A stretch of DNA of 18,502 nucleotides from Microcaldota archaeon (lineage in GTDB: Archaea > Micrarchaeota > Micrarchaeia > Anstonellales > Bilamarchaeaceae): NCBI GenBank assembly GCA_013425425.1, contig JACCLJ010000098.1, positions 1 to 18,502 on the forward strand. The letters run 5' to 3'. Under the pieces are notes generated by a model. That model did not search any database. It was not told the origin of the DNA and worked only from the letters and a program-made list of their open reading frames with translations. Shown piece by piece: positions 1 through 7,457 of the stretch (within the stretch, counting starts at the first letter, position 1; every line of letters begins with the position of its first letter). The position numbers were made by a program, and so were the translations under genes.

Positions 1-1330
1 CCTTTTCGGCCATCTGCTTTATCGTCAAATCCTTCCCTATCAGCTCGTATAGCATGAGGCCCTCGCGGCCGTATCTCTTGTAAACAGTATAGCCGTCATC
101 GCCGTACTTCTTTTTCACGTCGTTCCTCATGATGGGCTTCATTATCACCATGCCGTTCTCCAGCATGAACCCCAGCATTTCGTATAAGGTATAAAGCGGA
201 ATGTCGAATTTCAATGTTATGTCCAGGACGTCCCTCTTGCCGTCTATCTCGTCCCATACCTTGCCGCCCCTGTCCTTGTATTTCAGGAGCAGTTTCGCCT
301 TCTTCTGCACCGATTTTACGATGTCCATAGGCGCCTTGACCGGGATCTCGACCGGCGACGGTATCGTGACCGCCTCCGTTTTTTCCATTTCATCTTCGCC
401 CTCTATCATCGGCCCGAAGGCGGATGCCGCCTCCTTCTTTTCCTCCTCGCTCGGAGCGGGCGCAGCCTTTTCCTTCGCCTTCGGATAATCCAGCTTGATT
501 ATTCCCTGCTCGTCCATGAAGTCGAGTATTTCAATAAGCTTGGATTCGCTCAGGCCCGTTTCATTCATTATCTCCTCTGCAGTCCTCTGGCCGTCTATTA
601 AAGTATAAACCTGAAGCCCTATGTCGCCGTACTTTCCCTTTATTATCTTCTCTATCGGCGTGAGGCCCTCTTCCTCGGCCTCCTCTTCCTTCTCGGCTTC
701 TATCTCAACTTCCTCCGGTTTCTCCTCTTCCGCCGGCGCCTCTTCCTCTGCCGGAGCCTCCTCTTCGGCTGGTGTCTCCTCAGCCTCGATTTCGATTTCC
801 TCTTCGTGCTCCTTTTCCTCCTCTTTTGCCTTCTTCTTGGGCTTCTCTTCTTCCTCAGCTTCTATCGGCTCTATCTCTATCGGCTTTATCTCTTCCTCCT
901 CTTCCTCCCTCTTTGGCGGCGCTCTTGGCGGAGGTTTCCTAACTGGCTTCTTCTCTTCCTCCGGCTCTTTTTCCTCTTCCGGCGGAGCTTCGATTTCCTC
1001 TTCCGGCGCTGCTTCTTCTTCTGGAGCTTTCTCCTCCGGCGCTTCGGCTTCCTCAGGTTTCTCCTCAACCTTTTTCTTCTCCTCGCCGACCGGAGCCAGC
1101 TCCACCATGGCCGCTTCCTGCAGGTAGTTTATGACTTCGTCAAACAGGTCCTTCTTTATGCCGATATCCTTCTGGAGTTCCTTAGTGCTCCTTTTCCCGG
1201 TGATCGCCTTGTATATCTTCAGCCCGACTTCGCCGTATTTCTTGAGAATGAGATTCTGGTTCTTGAACCTCTGCAGCGGGCCTTTCTCTAGTTTCGTTAT
1301 TGTGTAATCGGCTTCTTTTCCCCTTTTCAT
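1..1330 (-). CDS. Repeated winged-helix-like modules with long acidic linker (partial, C-terminus cut off)
   Basis: An open frame runs from an ATG at 1328-1330 to the left edge with no stop: 443 codons, incomplete. I recognise no named family. The visible protein has a recurring module with the pattern K-Y-G-x-x-G-L-x-(I/V)-Y, then about 4 residues, then G-(K/Q)-R-(S/T), then two predicted helices and a hydrophobic strand, which looks like a small winged helix. Copies lie near residues 28-78, 229-282 and 348-398, with a further one or two starting at about 405-443. Residues 82-225 are a Glu/Lys/Pro/Ala-rich, probably disordered linker with PAEEEAPAEEE-type repeats. There is no signal peptide or membrane segment, so it is probably cytoplasmic. 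A GTGAT element 4 nt before the ATG may be the ribosome site. The role is unknown; several winged helices could bind nucleic acid, which is inference. The reality of the gene is well supported; its function is not. Confidence 0.8.
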   Translation of the reverse strand, partial: MKRGKEADYTITKLEKGPLQRFKNQNLILKKYGEVGLKIYKAITGKRSTKELQKDIGIKKDLFDEVINYLQEAAMVELAPVGEEKKKVEEKPEEAEAPEEKAPEEEAAPEEEIEAPPEEEKEPEEEKKPVRKPPPRAPPKREEEEEEIKPIEIEPIEAEEEEKPKKKAKEEEKEHEEEIEIEAEETPAEEEAPAEEEAPAEEEKPEEVEIEAEKEEEAEEEGLTPIEKIIKGKYGDIGLQVYTLIDGQRTAEEIMNETGLSESKLIEILDFMDEQGIIKLDYPKAKEKAAPAPSEEEKKEAASAFGPMIEGEDEMEKTEAVTIPSPVEIPVKAPMDIVKSVQKKAKLLLKYKDRGGKVWDEIDGKRDVLDITLKFDIPLYTLYEMLGFMLENGMVIMKPIMRNDVKKKYGDDGYTVYKRYGREGLMLYELIGKDLTIKQMAEK

Positions 1331-1367
1331 CAAAATCACACGTAGTTGCTTCTCTTGAGCTATTACT

Positions 1368-1380
1368 TCTTTTAATTATT
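1368..1380 (-). promoter_or_regulatory. Candidate TATA box for the winged-helix-repeat gene
   Basis: On the minus strand this A/T-only run reads AATAATTAAAAGA and lies about 45 nt before the ATG at 1330. That would give a leader of roughly 20 nt containing the GTGAT element at 1335-1339. It is based on position and composition only. Confidence 0.3.
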
Positions 1381-1394
1381 GCTGTTTTTTAATT

Positions 1395-1473
1395 GTAGTG
1401 TAAATTTGATAATGTGGAGAATGCAAGGCATTCTCAACAGTTGAAAAACGAAGTTTTTCAACATTTACACTGC
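1395..1473. repeat. Compound inverted repeat able to fold as a three-way junction
   Basis: Three nested palindromes fill the gap between the dehydrogenase stop and the next gene. An outer stem pairs AGTGTAAAT (1397-1405) with ATTTACACT (1463-1471), with a further G-C pair at 1395/1473. Inside it are two perfect hairpins: GAGAATGC/GCATTCTC (1417-1424 and 1428-1435, 3-nt loop) and GTTGAAAAAC/GTTTTTCAAC (1440-1449 and 1453-1462, 3-nt loop). The second hairpin abuts the outer stem with no unpaired base. On the minus strand the element starts 14 nt after the dehydrogenase stop, so it could shape the 3' end of that mRNA. Its compactness also fits a miniature mobile or interspersed palindromic element. 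No reading frame is inside. Confidence 0.7.
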
Positions 1474-1484
1474 TGAAAAATTTT

Positions 1485-2606
1485 TTACAATTTTTTCATC
1501 CAACCCTTCCTGACCATCGCGTCCCTGACGCGCTGCCTTGCGATTTCCAGGGCGGCCTTCCGCGTATCCTTTCCGTCTATCCTTTCCGCATGCTCCAGCA
1601 TCACTTTCGTGTTGTTCTTTATCTTCTCCTCAACGACCCTGAACATCCTTTCCGCATCCCATCCTTCGGTTTCGCACCAGGAGCTTATGACGCCGCCTGC
1701 GTTAGCTACGAAATCCGGGATGACCGTAACTCCCCTTTTCATCAGCACGATTTCCGTCTCGTACGGAATGGGCAGGTTGGCCGCTTCCGGGATTATTTTC
1801 GCCTTCACGCCGTTCACGTTTTCGGAGGTTATCACATTGGGCCTTGCCCCGGGAACGAGGATGTCGACAGGAAGCCCGAAAAGCTCCTTTGCGCCCAGCA
1901 CCCTCCCCTTTCCGTATGCCGTTACGGTTCCCTTTTCGCTTTTCGTCCTCATCAATGCATTGTAATCCAGCCCGTGCTCGTCGTAAATGGTGCCCCTGGA
2001 ATCCGAGACGGCGACGACCTTCACCCCCATCTCGTTGAGGAATTTCATCGTAAACGTCCCCACGTTTCCGAATCCCTCTATCGCAGCGGTAAGATGATGC
2101 GGGTCGAGGCCGAGATGACCTACCGCCACCCTGGTCGCAACCACCACGCCGTAGCCAGTGCTTCCGAGCTCGTGCGGAAGCCCTCCCATGGATGACGGCT
2201 TGCCCGTAGTGACCCTGGGATTCTTCAGCTCATCCGCAATATAACCCATCTCTAGCTCCGTCATGTTCATGTCCGGCCCTGCTATATACTGGCCGGGCAG
2301 GAGTTCCGCAATCTTTCTTGCAAACGCCCTTACGACCGCCTCTTTCTGCTGGGGCGTCATGCTTTTCGGGTCAGCCTTTATGCCTGATTTCGCTCCGCCG
2401 AAAGGAATGTCCGCCATCGCATTCTTCCACGTCATCGCCCTTGCGAGCCCCATGACCTCTTCCGTGGTCAGGTCGGGTACCATCCTTATCCCGCCCTTCC
2501 CCGGGCCGCGTGCGGTGTTGTGCATGACGCAGACTCCCTGCATTCCCGTCTTCTGGTCGTAAACCTCGACTACCTTCTCGAATCCGAATTCGTCTTCCTT
2601 CCTCAT
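1485..2606 (-). CDS. gdhA: Glu/Leu/Phe/Val dehydrogenase family protein, probably glutamate dehydrogenase
   Basis: It catalyses reversible NAD(P)-dependent oxidative deamination of an amino acid, most likely glutamate to 2-oxoglutarate, in the cytoplasm. Numbered from the upstream ATG at 2615 (376 residues), it shows the family's lysines and aspartate with canonical spacing: K40 (GKGGIR), K64 (MTWKNA), K76 (PFGGAKSG) and catalytic D115 (AGPDMN). A Rossmann GFGNVG follows near residue 181. Two ATGs are possible. The one at 2615 lies inside GGAGATGA (2612-2619), a strong Shine-Dalgarno that sits 5 nt before the ATG at 2606, so I chose 2606 (373 residues). The N-terminus is shorter than in typical 410-420-residue enzymes, but all catalytic parts are present. 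It appears monocistronic, with its own TATA box. Leucine or another amino acid as substrate cannot be excluded. Confidence 0.88.
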   Translation of the reverse strand: MRKEDEFGFEKVVEVYDQKTGMQGVCVMHNTARGPGKGGIRMVPDLTTEEVMGLARAMTWKNAMADIPFGGAKSGIKADPKSMTPQQKEAVVRAFARKIAELLPGQYIAGPDMNMTELEMGYIADELKNPRVTTGKPSSMGGLPHELGSTGYGVVVATRVAVGHLGLDPHHLTAAIEGFGNVGTFTMKFLNEMGVKVVAVSDSRGTIYDEHGLDYNALMRTKSEKGTVTAYGKGRVLGAKELFGLPVDILVPGARPNVITSENVNGVKAKIIPEAANLPIPYETEIVLMKRGVTVIPDFVANAGGVISSWCETEGWDAERMFRVVEEKIKNNTKVMLEHAERIDGKDTRKAALEIARQRVRDAMVRKGWMKKL

Positions 2607-2611
2607 TGTAT

Positions 2612-2619
2612 TCATCTCC
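2612..2619 (-). promoter_or_regulatory. Shine-Dalgarno that decides the dehydrogenase start
   Basis: GGAGATGA on the minus strand matches the archaeal anti-SD complement GGAGGTGA at 7 of 8 positions and lies 5 nt before the ATG at 2606. The alternative ATG at 2613-2615 is embedded in this motif, which argues against its use. Confidence 0.5.
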
Positions 2620-2663
2620 GAATAAATAGCTGCTAAGCGCCTCTCTGGGTAGGCATTTCGGCG

Positions 2664-2680
2664 GAATATTTTATAAAAGT
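2664..2680 (-). promoter_or_regulatory. TATA box of the dehydrogenase gene
   Basis: The minus strand has TTTTATAAAA, itself a palindrome, at 2669-2678, about 60-65 nt before the chosen start. With a typical 25-nt TATA-to-TSS distance the leader would be about 40 nt and would contain the GGAGATGA site. Confidence 0.5.
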
Positions 2681-2834
2681 ATTGCGAAACGAAACGAGCC
2701 CCCGAGTGTGTAAGTCCAATGATGCGCGTATTAAAAAATGCTATAGAAAAGCATTATGTATTTTCGTATTATTCATCCTGATTTTAAAGTTTATCTGAGT
2801 TATACCGCCACATATCCTGGAAAGGGGAACTCTT

Positions 2835-3068
2835 ATGAAAAAATGCGAAAGCTGCGGAATGCCGATGCAGCAGAAAAGCGATTTCGGCGGCGGAAAGGAG
2901 GACAACAGGTATTGCAAGTTCTGCACCTACCCGAGCGGCGACCTCAAGCCGAGGCACGAGATTCGCGAAAACATGGTTAAATTCTACATGAAGATGAAGC
3001 GGCTGGACAGGCCGCAGGCCGAGAGGTATGTGGACAGCTACATGAGCCAGATGCCAGCGTGGCAATGA
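2835..3068 (+). CDS. Small putative zinc-ribbon protein (PF12674-like)
   Basis: This 77-residue protein opens with CESCGMPM and has a second pair in YCKFC, giving Cys4, Cys7, Cys27 and Cys30, which should bind one zinc ion. The order CxxCGMPM, an acidic/Gly stretch, YCxFC, then a helix with a conserved Met-rich amphipathic pattern matches the small 'putative zinc ribbon' family PF12674 as I know it. Members are about 80 residues and have no established biochemical role. GGGGA lies 6 nt before the ATG, and a TTTAAAGTTTAT run at 2782-2793 could be its TATA box. It is probably a single gene; the toxin-antitoxin promoter begins about 25 nt after its stop. Confidence 0.82.
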   Translation: MKKCESCGMPMQQKSDFGGGKEDNRYCKFCTYPSGDLKPRHEIRENMVKFYMKMKRLDRPQAERYVDSYMSQMPAWQ

Positions 3069-3093
3069 ACCCGCGCATCGCTACGGCAGCACA

Positions 3094-3102
3094 ATTTATA
3101 TA
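3094..3102 (+). promoter_or_regulatory. TATA box of the toxin-antitoxin operon
   Basis: ATTTATATA is centred about 27 nt before the antitoxin ATG (3126). The transcript would therefore start at or next to the start codon, meaning leaderless mRNA. No Shine-Dalgarno is visible before the ATG, which agrees. Confidence 0.6.
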
Positions 3103-3133
3103 CTCTTCTATACTATAGTATACTTATGTATAC
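3099..3133 (+). promoter_or_regulatory. Candidate autoregulatory operator: four TATAC boxes at 10-bp intervals
   Basis: TATAC occurs at 3099, 3109, 3119 and 3129, exactly one helical turn apart. The middle two overlap a perfect 14-bp palindrome TATACTATAGTATA (3109-3122). The array runs from the TATA box across the predicted start site into the first codons. Ribbon-helix-helix antitoxins usually repress their own operon by binding short repeated half-sites near the promoter, so this is the obvious operator candidate. Confidence 0.55.
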
Positions 3134-3347
3134 CACAATCAAAATATCCTCAGAGATGAGGCATCTGCTCAATGCCATGAAGATTGTCGGCAGCGAAACT
3201 TACGAGAGCGTCATAGAAGACCTTGTCGAGGACCATGCCGAGCTCAATCCTAATTTCAGGAAGAGCCTGGAAAAGGCCATGGCCGAGTACAAGAAGGGAA
3301 GGACGGTAAGCTTTGCCGACATAAAGAAAAAGCTCGCAAGTGAGTAG
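3126..3347 (+). CDS. RelB-type antitoxin, predicted ribbon-helix-helix
   Basis: This 73-residue protein would neutralise the RelE-like toxin encoded immediately downstream and bind its own promoter. The first 40 residues fit a ribbon-helix-helix fold: a short strand (TTIKIS), then helix-turn-helix (EMRHLLNAMKI and ESVIEDLVEDH). The charged C-terminal half (about 43-73) would be the toxin-wrapping segment. Its stop codon directly touches the toxin's ATG (zero spacing), which is typical translational coupling. The family call rests on size, fold pattern and context more than on a diagnostic motif. Confidence 0.75.
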   Translation: MYTTIKISSEMRHLLNAMKIVGSETYESVIEDLVEDHAELNPNFRKSLEKAMAEYKKGRTVSFADIKKKLASE

Positions 3348-3596
3348 ATGTACGAACTCATCTTCATAAAAAGCGCCGAAGCGGATTTCGATTCGCTGGA
3401 CCGCGCCCTCCAGAACAGGGTCGTGGAAGTCCTTGAGAGGATAAAAATAAATCCGCGCAGGTATCTGAAAAAGCTGGTCGGCACGGACTACTACCGGCTA
3501 AGGGTTGGTGATTACCGGGTAATCATCCATATTGACGAGCCAAAAAAGAGGCTTGTCATCCTGCGGATAGGGCATAGGAAAAACGTCTACCTGTAG
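3348..3596 (+). CDS. relE: RelE/ParE-superfamily toxin
   Basis: This is an 82-residue basic protein of the RelE fold. Members cut ribosome-bound mRNA (RelE) or, in the ParE branch, inhibit gyrase. It starts MYELIFIKSAEADF, has two N-terminal helices (LQNRVVEVLERIK), then the family's beta-sheet YYRLRVGDYRVIIHID and the terminal RIGHRKNVY. Arg50, Arg52, Arg57, Arg77 and Tyr81 sit where RelE proteins carry their mRNA-cleaving basic residues and tyrosine, so an active ribonuclease is likely; this is inference. AGTGA lies 4 nt before the ATG, inside the end of the antitoxin gene. The length matches archaeal RelE proteins (about 85-90). It lies 32 nt before the leucyl-tRNA synthetase, which may be read partly from the same promoter. 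Confidence 0.88.
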   Translation: MYELIFIKSAEADFDSLDRALQNRVVEVLERIKINPRRYLKKLVGTDYYRLRVGDYRVIIHIDEPKKRLVILRIGHRKNVYL

Positions 3597-3628
3597 GACA
3601 CCCATAAAAAATCTTTCCATAGAAAGGT

Positions 3629-6385
3629 ATGAGCATGGACATCGCCAGCGTTGAGAAGAAATGGCGCGAGAGATGGAATAAGGAAAAGGCATATGAGGCG
3701 GATGTTGACGGCAAAAGAAAGAAGAAATACATAACCGCCGCATTCCCCTATCCGAACTCCCCTCAGCACATAGGCCACGGGAGGACTTATACAACTACGG
3801 ACATCTATGCGCGTTATCTCAGGCTGAAGGGATACAACGTCCTTTTTCCCATGGCATTCCACGTTACGGGAACGCCCATCATCGCCATGGCGCAGAGGAT
3901 TGCGGAGCGCGACCCGGACGTGCTGAAGGTATTTACGGAAATCTACGGAATTCCGGAGAAAAAAGCGCTTTCGCTCACCGACCCCACGGAGCTCGTGACT
4001 TATTTCTCAAAGGAAATCGAGGAAGGCATGCGGGAGATGGGCTACAGCATAGACTGGAGGAGGAAATTCTATTCATTCGACCCGAAGTTCAATGCCTTTA
4101 TCCAATGGCAGTTCCGCAAGCTCAAGGAGCTCGGCTATCTCATCAAGGGCGAATACCCCATCGCATGGTGCCCGAACGACAGGCAGGCGGTGAGCGCGCA
4201 CGATACGCGCGGGGATGTTGACCCTGAGCTTGAGCAGGTCACCGTGATAAAATTCGCTGCGGAGGACGGCAGCGGGTATTTCATTGTCACGACATACCGG
4301 CCTGAAACGGTTTACGGAGTCACGAACATCTGGGTGAATCCGCAAGTGGAATACGTGAAGGCGAAGCTGAACGGTGAGCATGTTTATATCGCGAAAAAAG
4401 CTGCGGAGCTTCTCGGCTACCAGCTCGAAATCGACGTTGTGGAGGACGTGCCTGCGGAAAAGCTGCTGAAAATGAGGGCGAAAAATCCCGCAACCGGCTC
4501 GCTCGCGCCTCTTTATCCCGCGAGCTTTGTAAGCGAGGAGGTTGGCACTGGCGTGGTCATGTCCGTGCCTGCGCACGCGCCATACGATTATCTCGCGCTC
4601 CGCGACCTGGGGAGAGAAAGCATCGAAATGCCCCAGGTAATCGGGCTTCCGGGCTACGGAAAGGTGCCGGCGAAAGAGGAAGTCGAGCGCATGGGCGTTA
4701 AAAACCAGAACGACCCGCTTGCGGAAAAAGCGACAAATGAGATTTACAAGAAGGAGGCGCACGAGGGAAAGATGGTCATCGGAAAATACAAGGGCATGCC
4801 GGTGATGCAGGCAAAGGAGAAGGTTGGCGGGGATTTGATTGCGGAAAAAAAGGCATTCAGCATTTACTCGCTTGCGAACGCTCCGGTCAACTGCAGATGC
4901 GGAGAGGAAGTGGTCGTGAACATCCTCAAGGACCAGTGGTTCATAGATTATGGCAAGCCGGACTGGAAGGAAAAGGCTAAGGAATGCCTGAACTCCATGA
5001 GCACGATTCCGGAGGAGACGAGGAGCATCCTTCTTTACACTGTGGACTGGCTCAAGACAAGGCCGTGCACGCGCGCAAAAGGGCTTGGCACGAAATTCCC
5101 GTTCGACGAGAGCAAGGTAATAGAAGCGCTTGCGGATTCGACAATCTACATGGCGTACTATACAATATCCAATATTCTTTCGGGTGTGGATGAGAAAGAG
5201 ATGACCGAGGAATTCTTCGATTACGTTTTACTTGGAAAAGGCAAGGGCAGTGCGAAGATGAAGAAGCTTCGCGACAGCTTTTTGTACTGGTATCCTCTCG
5301 ATTCAAGGCACAGCGGCGCGGACCTGCTCAGGAACCATCTCACGCTCTTCGTGTTCAACCACGCCGCCATATTTCCCAAGGCGCAGTGGCCGAGGCAGAT
5401 AGCAACCAACGGCTTCGTGCTGATGGACGGAACGAAGATGAGCAAGAGCATGGGCAACATCCTTCCGCTCCGCAAGGCGATTGCGGAATATGGCGCGGAT
5501 GTCATACGGTTTTCGGTCGTGAGCGGCGCGGAACTCCTGAAGGATACGGACTTCAACAGGACCGTAGCGGAAGGCGTCAAGAGCAGGATCATCCTTATGG
5601 AGGAGCTGCTTGAGGAATCGCTTAAGGAAAAGGGAAAGGCGGATACCCTTGCGGACAGGTGGCTTTTATCAAGGCTGAACAGGAAGCTGAAGAATGCGGA
5701 TTCGCTTTATTCAAGCATCAATCTGCGCGGGCTTTCGATGGAATTGTTCTACGACCTGATAGCCGATTTGAGATGGTACATGAAAAGGACGAAGAAAAGG
5801 AGCCTCAGGCATTTCTTTGAAAAATGGACGGTTGCGGTTTCGCCATTCATGCCGCACATCGCGAACGAATTCTGGGAAATGCTCGGCCACAAGGAATTGA
5901 TAGATTTCGAGAAATTCCCGGCTGCGGATGAAAAGGCGATAAGCGATGAAATCGAGCAGGCGGAGGATTTCATAAGGCAGGCAAGGGACGACCTGGAGAA
6001 GCTGGTATCCCTGGTGCAGGGCAAGACCGGAAAGAAAGCCGGAATAATAACGCTTTATATCGCGGGCGACTGGAAGAGAAAAGTTTACGAAATTTTTAGG
6101 AAGGAGAAGGCGCTTGACAAAACGATGAAGGCGGTGCAGCAGGATGCGAAGCTCAAGGCGCATGCAAAAGACGTGCCCGCAATGCTCAAGCCGCTCATGA
6201 GGAATGTTCATGCGCTTCCCGAGATGGCCATGAGCGAAAAGGAAGAGCTGGAAATACTTGAAGATGCGAAGGATTTCTTCGAGGCCGAATTCTCATGCAA
6301 GATTGAAATCCTTTCCGATGCGGAAGCGAAGCATGAGAAGGCGAGGAATGCGATGCCGGGCAAGCCCGCGATTGTCATTGAGTGA
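3629..6385 (+). CDS. leuS: Leucyl-tRNA synthetase, archaeal/eukaryotic type
   Basis: This class Ia synthetase charges tRNA-Leu with leucine in the cytoplasm. All parts are present in 918 residues. The HIGH signature is at 47-50, after AAFPYPNSPQ. The CP1 editing domain has a threonine-rich TTYRPETVYG (221-230) and the conserved editing aspartate D320 (PAHAPYD). The KMSKS loop is at 603-607 (GTKMSKSMGN). An anticodon-binding helical domain (about 660-780) and an archaeal-type C-terminal extension complete it. Hydrolytic proofreading should be intact. The start could be the ATG at 3629 or at 3635; GGTATGAGC before the second makes both plausible. CATAAAAAAT at 3604-3613 may be its own TATA-like box. 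It is followed by a promoter for the next gene. Confidence 0.97.
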   Translation: MSMDIASVEKKWRERWNKEKAYEADVDGKRKKKYITAAFPYPNSPQHIGHGRTYTTTDIYARYLRLKGYNVLFPMAFHVTGTPIIAMAQRIAERDPDVLKVFTEIYGIPEKKALSLTDPTELVTYFSKEIEEGMREMGYSIDWRRKFYSFDPKFNAFIQWQFRKLKELGYLIKGEYPIAWCPNDRQAVSAHDTRGDVDPELEQVTVIKFAAEDGSGYFIVTTYRPETVYGVTNIWVNPQVEYVKAKLNGEHVYIAKKAAELLGYQLEIDVVEDVPAEKLLKMRAKNPATGSLAPLYPASFVSEEVGTGVVMSVPAHAPYDYLALRDLGRESIEMPQVIGLPGYGKVPAKEEVERMGVKNQNDPLAEKATNEIYKKEAHEGKMVIGKYKGMPVMQAKEKVGGDLIAEKKAFSIYSLANAPVNCRCGEEVVVNILKDQWFIDYGKPDWKEKAKECLNSMSTIPEETRSILLYTVDWLKTRPCTRAKGLGTKFPFDESKVIEALADSTIYMAYYTISNILSGVDEKEMTEEFFDYVLLGKGKGSAKMKKLRDSFLYWYPLDSRHSGADLLRNHLTLFVFNHAAIFPKAQWPRQIATNGFVLMDGTKMSKSMGNILPLRKAIAEYGADVIRFSVVSGAELLKDTDFNRTVAEGVKSRIILMEELLEESLKEKGKADTLADRWLLSRLNRKLKNADSLYSSINLRGLSMELFYDLIADLRWYMKRTKKRSLRHFFEKWTVAVSPFMPHIANEFWEMLGHKELIDFEKFPAADEKAISDEIEQAEDFIRQARDDLEKLVSLVQGKTGKKAGIITLYIAGDWKRKVYEIFRKEKALDKTMKAVQQDAKLKAHAKDVPAMLKPLMRNVHALPEMAMSEKEELEILEDAKDFFEAEFSCKIEILSDAEAKHEKARNAMPGKPAIVIE

Positions 6386-6416
6386 GGCGCGTCCGCAGCA
6401 TAGTGCCATAAACAAC

Positions 6417-6423
6417 ATTTATA
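6417..6423 (+). promoter_or_regulatory. TATA box of the repeat-protein gene
   Basis: TTTATAA lies about 38 nt before the GTG start at 6458, giving a short leader of about 10 nt that includes the Shine-Dalgarno at 6449-6453. Confidence 0.5.
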
Positions 6424-6448
6424 ACCTTTTTCACACATAATCTAATGT

Positions 6449-6453
6449 GGTGA
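6449..6453 (+). promoter_or_regulatory. GGTGA ribosome-binding site before a GTG start
   Basis: GGTGA followed by 4 nt (GATA) and then GTG fixes the start at 6458. The same GGTGA-N4-start layout recurs at 15575-15586. Confidence 0.65.
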
Positions 6454-6457
6454 GATA

Positions 6458-7447
6458 GTGGTAAGGCACAGCGATTTCAAAAAAGCACTTAACGTTCTTG
6501 CATTCAGCGGAAATATCGGAGAATTGACCGAACTTCATGAAGAGGCAAACAGCGATTCTGCAAGAAACGACATCGAATCCGCGATTCTGGGTGCGATAGA
6601 CGTTTGCGATAGGAGAGGCAAAACAGAAGACGTTGTTGCTTTGCTGGAAAACGAAGACGTCAGAGATTCGGTTCTGATAAAAGCATTGGGTTTCTGCTGG
6701 AAAAACGGAAGCATCAAGCCGATTGCTGATTTCATAGAATACAGGAGCTTGAGCAGCGAACTTGCGAAGGAAGCGGAATCAGCGCTTTTGAATGCGATAT
6801 TTGTCTGCGAAAATAGGGACGATATCGACGACATTGCCGATTTGCTGGAGAAAGATGACATGAGCGATGCCGTTATCGTCCGCGTGCTGGAAATATGCGG
6901 CAAAGACGGAAGAATAAAACAAATCTCCGATTATATTAACTTAAACAATTTGAGCGAGACCATGGCTAAGGCGGCAGAATCCGCACTCCTTGCCGGAATC
7001 GACTTCTGCGCACGAAGAAGCAAAACCGAGGATATAACGGATGTGCTGGATAACTGCCAAAGCGAAACCGTTATCGTAAAATTATTGGACACGCTTGGCG
7101 ATGAAGGCGAAGTAGACCGCATAGTTGGATTTATAGACGTAAACTCGCTCAGCGACAAGGTAAAAACCGCCGCCAATGCCGCGCTTCTGAAAGGTTTGGA
7201 TGTTTGCGAAAGCACACGCAAACCCTATTCTTCAGATGACCTTCTTGAAAGCGACGACGTAAGCGATGAGGTAAAAGACAGGGTAACCGGAGCGCTTGTT
7301 GAAGAAGACCCTAAAACCGTGATAAGCAGATACCTTGAGAAGGACAAGGGAACGCTGTCCAAGGGAACGGTAAAGCCTCCCAGGGATGGCGGAAGCAGGC
7401 ATGCAGAAGCAAACAAATGCCCCGGCAAGGGGAAGATGCCGACCTAA
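6458..7447 (+). CDS. Alpha-solenoid-like protein with 66-67-residue repeats
   Basis: This is a 329-residue, mostly helical protein that I cannot assign to a named family. It contains a clear internal repeat. Units start at residues 40 (ESAIL), 107 (ESALL), 174 (ESALL) and 240 (NAALL), so the period is 67, 67 and 66. Each unit reads: helix ESALLxGIDxC, a turn, (K/D)xEDIxDLLEx(D/E)D, helix (V/I)IVxxLxxxGxxGxI, then xxIxDFIxxxSLS. The pattern resembles HEAT/ARM-type helical stacks, which act as protein-binding scaffolds; this is inference. A Cys closes the first helix of every unit (C50, C117, C184, C250). The tail (about 300-329) is Gly/Lys/Pro-rich. There is no signal peptide. The gene converges on the caspase-like gene, 19 bp apart, and both are more AT-rich than the flanking housekeeping genes. 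Confidence 0.85.
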   Translation: MVRHSDFKKALNVLAFSGNIGELTELHEEANSDSARNDIESAILGAIDVCDRRGKTEDVVALLENEDVRDSVLIKALGFCWKNGSIKPIADFIEYRSLSSELAKEAESALLNAIFVCENRDDIDDIADLLEKDDMSDAVIVRVLEICGKDGRIKQISDYINLNNLSETMAKAAESALLAGIDFCARRSKTEDITDVLDNCQSETVIVKLLDTLGDEGEVDRIVGFIDVNSLSDKVKTAANAALLKGLDVCESTRKPYSSDDLLESDDVSDEVKDRVTGALVEEDPKTVISRYLEKDKGTLSKGTVKPPRDGGSRHAEANKCPGKGKMPT

Positions 7448-7457
7448 GGCGGAAATT

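Noticed and set aside
621..1291. Serine- and leucine-rich open frames on the plus strand
   Set aside because: They lie opposite the Glu-rich linker of the minus-strand winged-helix gene; the low-complexity GAA/GAG codons read as Ser/Leu/Phe on the other strand. No ribosome site or protein-like pattern.
1395..1473. Insertion-sequence remnant or CRISPR-like repeat
   Set aside because: No transposase fragment, no direct repeats with spacers; only nested inverted repeats, so it is reported as a palindromic element.
2616..2834. tRNA or small RNA gene in the 219-bp gap before the zinc-ribbon gene
   Set aside because: No cloverleaf, TTCGA-type T-loop or strong structure seen; only a 6-bp stem at 2737-2755 and the two promoters.
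4073..4762. 229-codon open frame antisense to the leucyl-tRNA synthetase
   Set aside because: Arg/His/Leu-rich composition typical of the antisense of a GC-rich gene, fully inside a conserved coding region.
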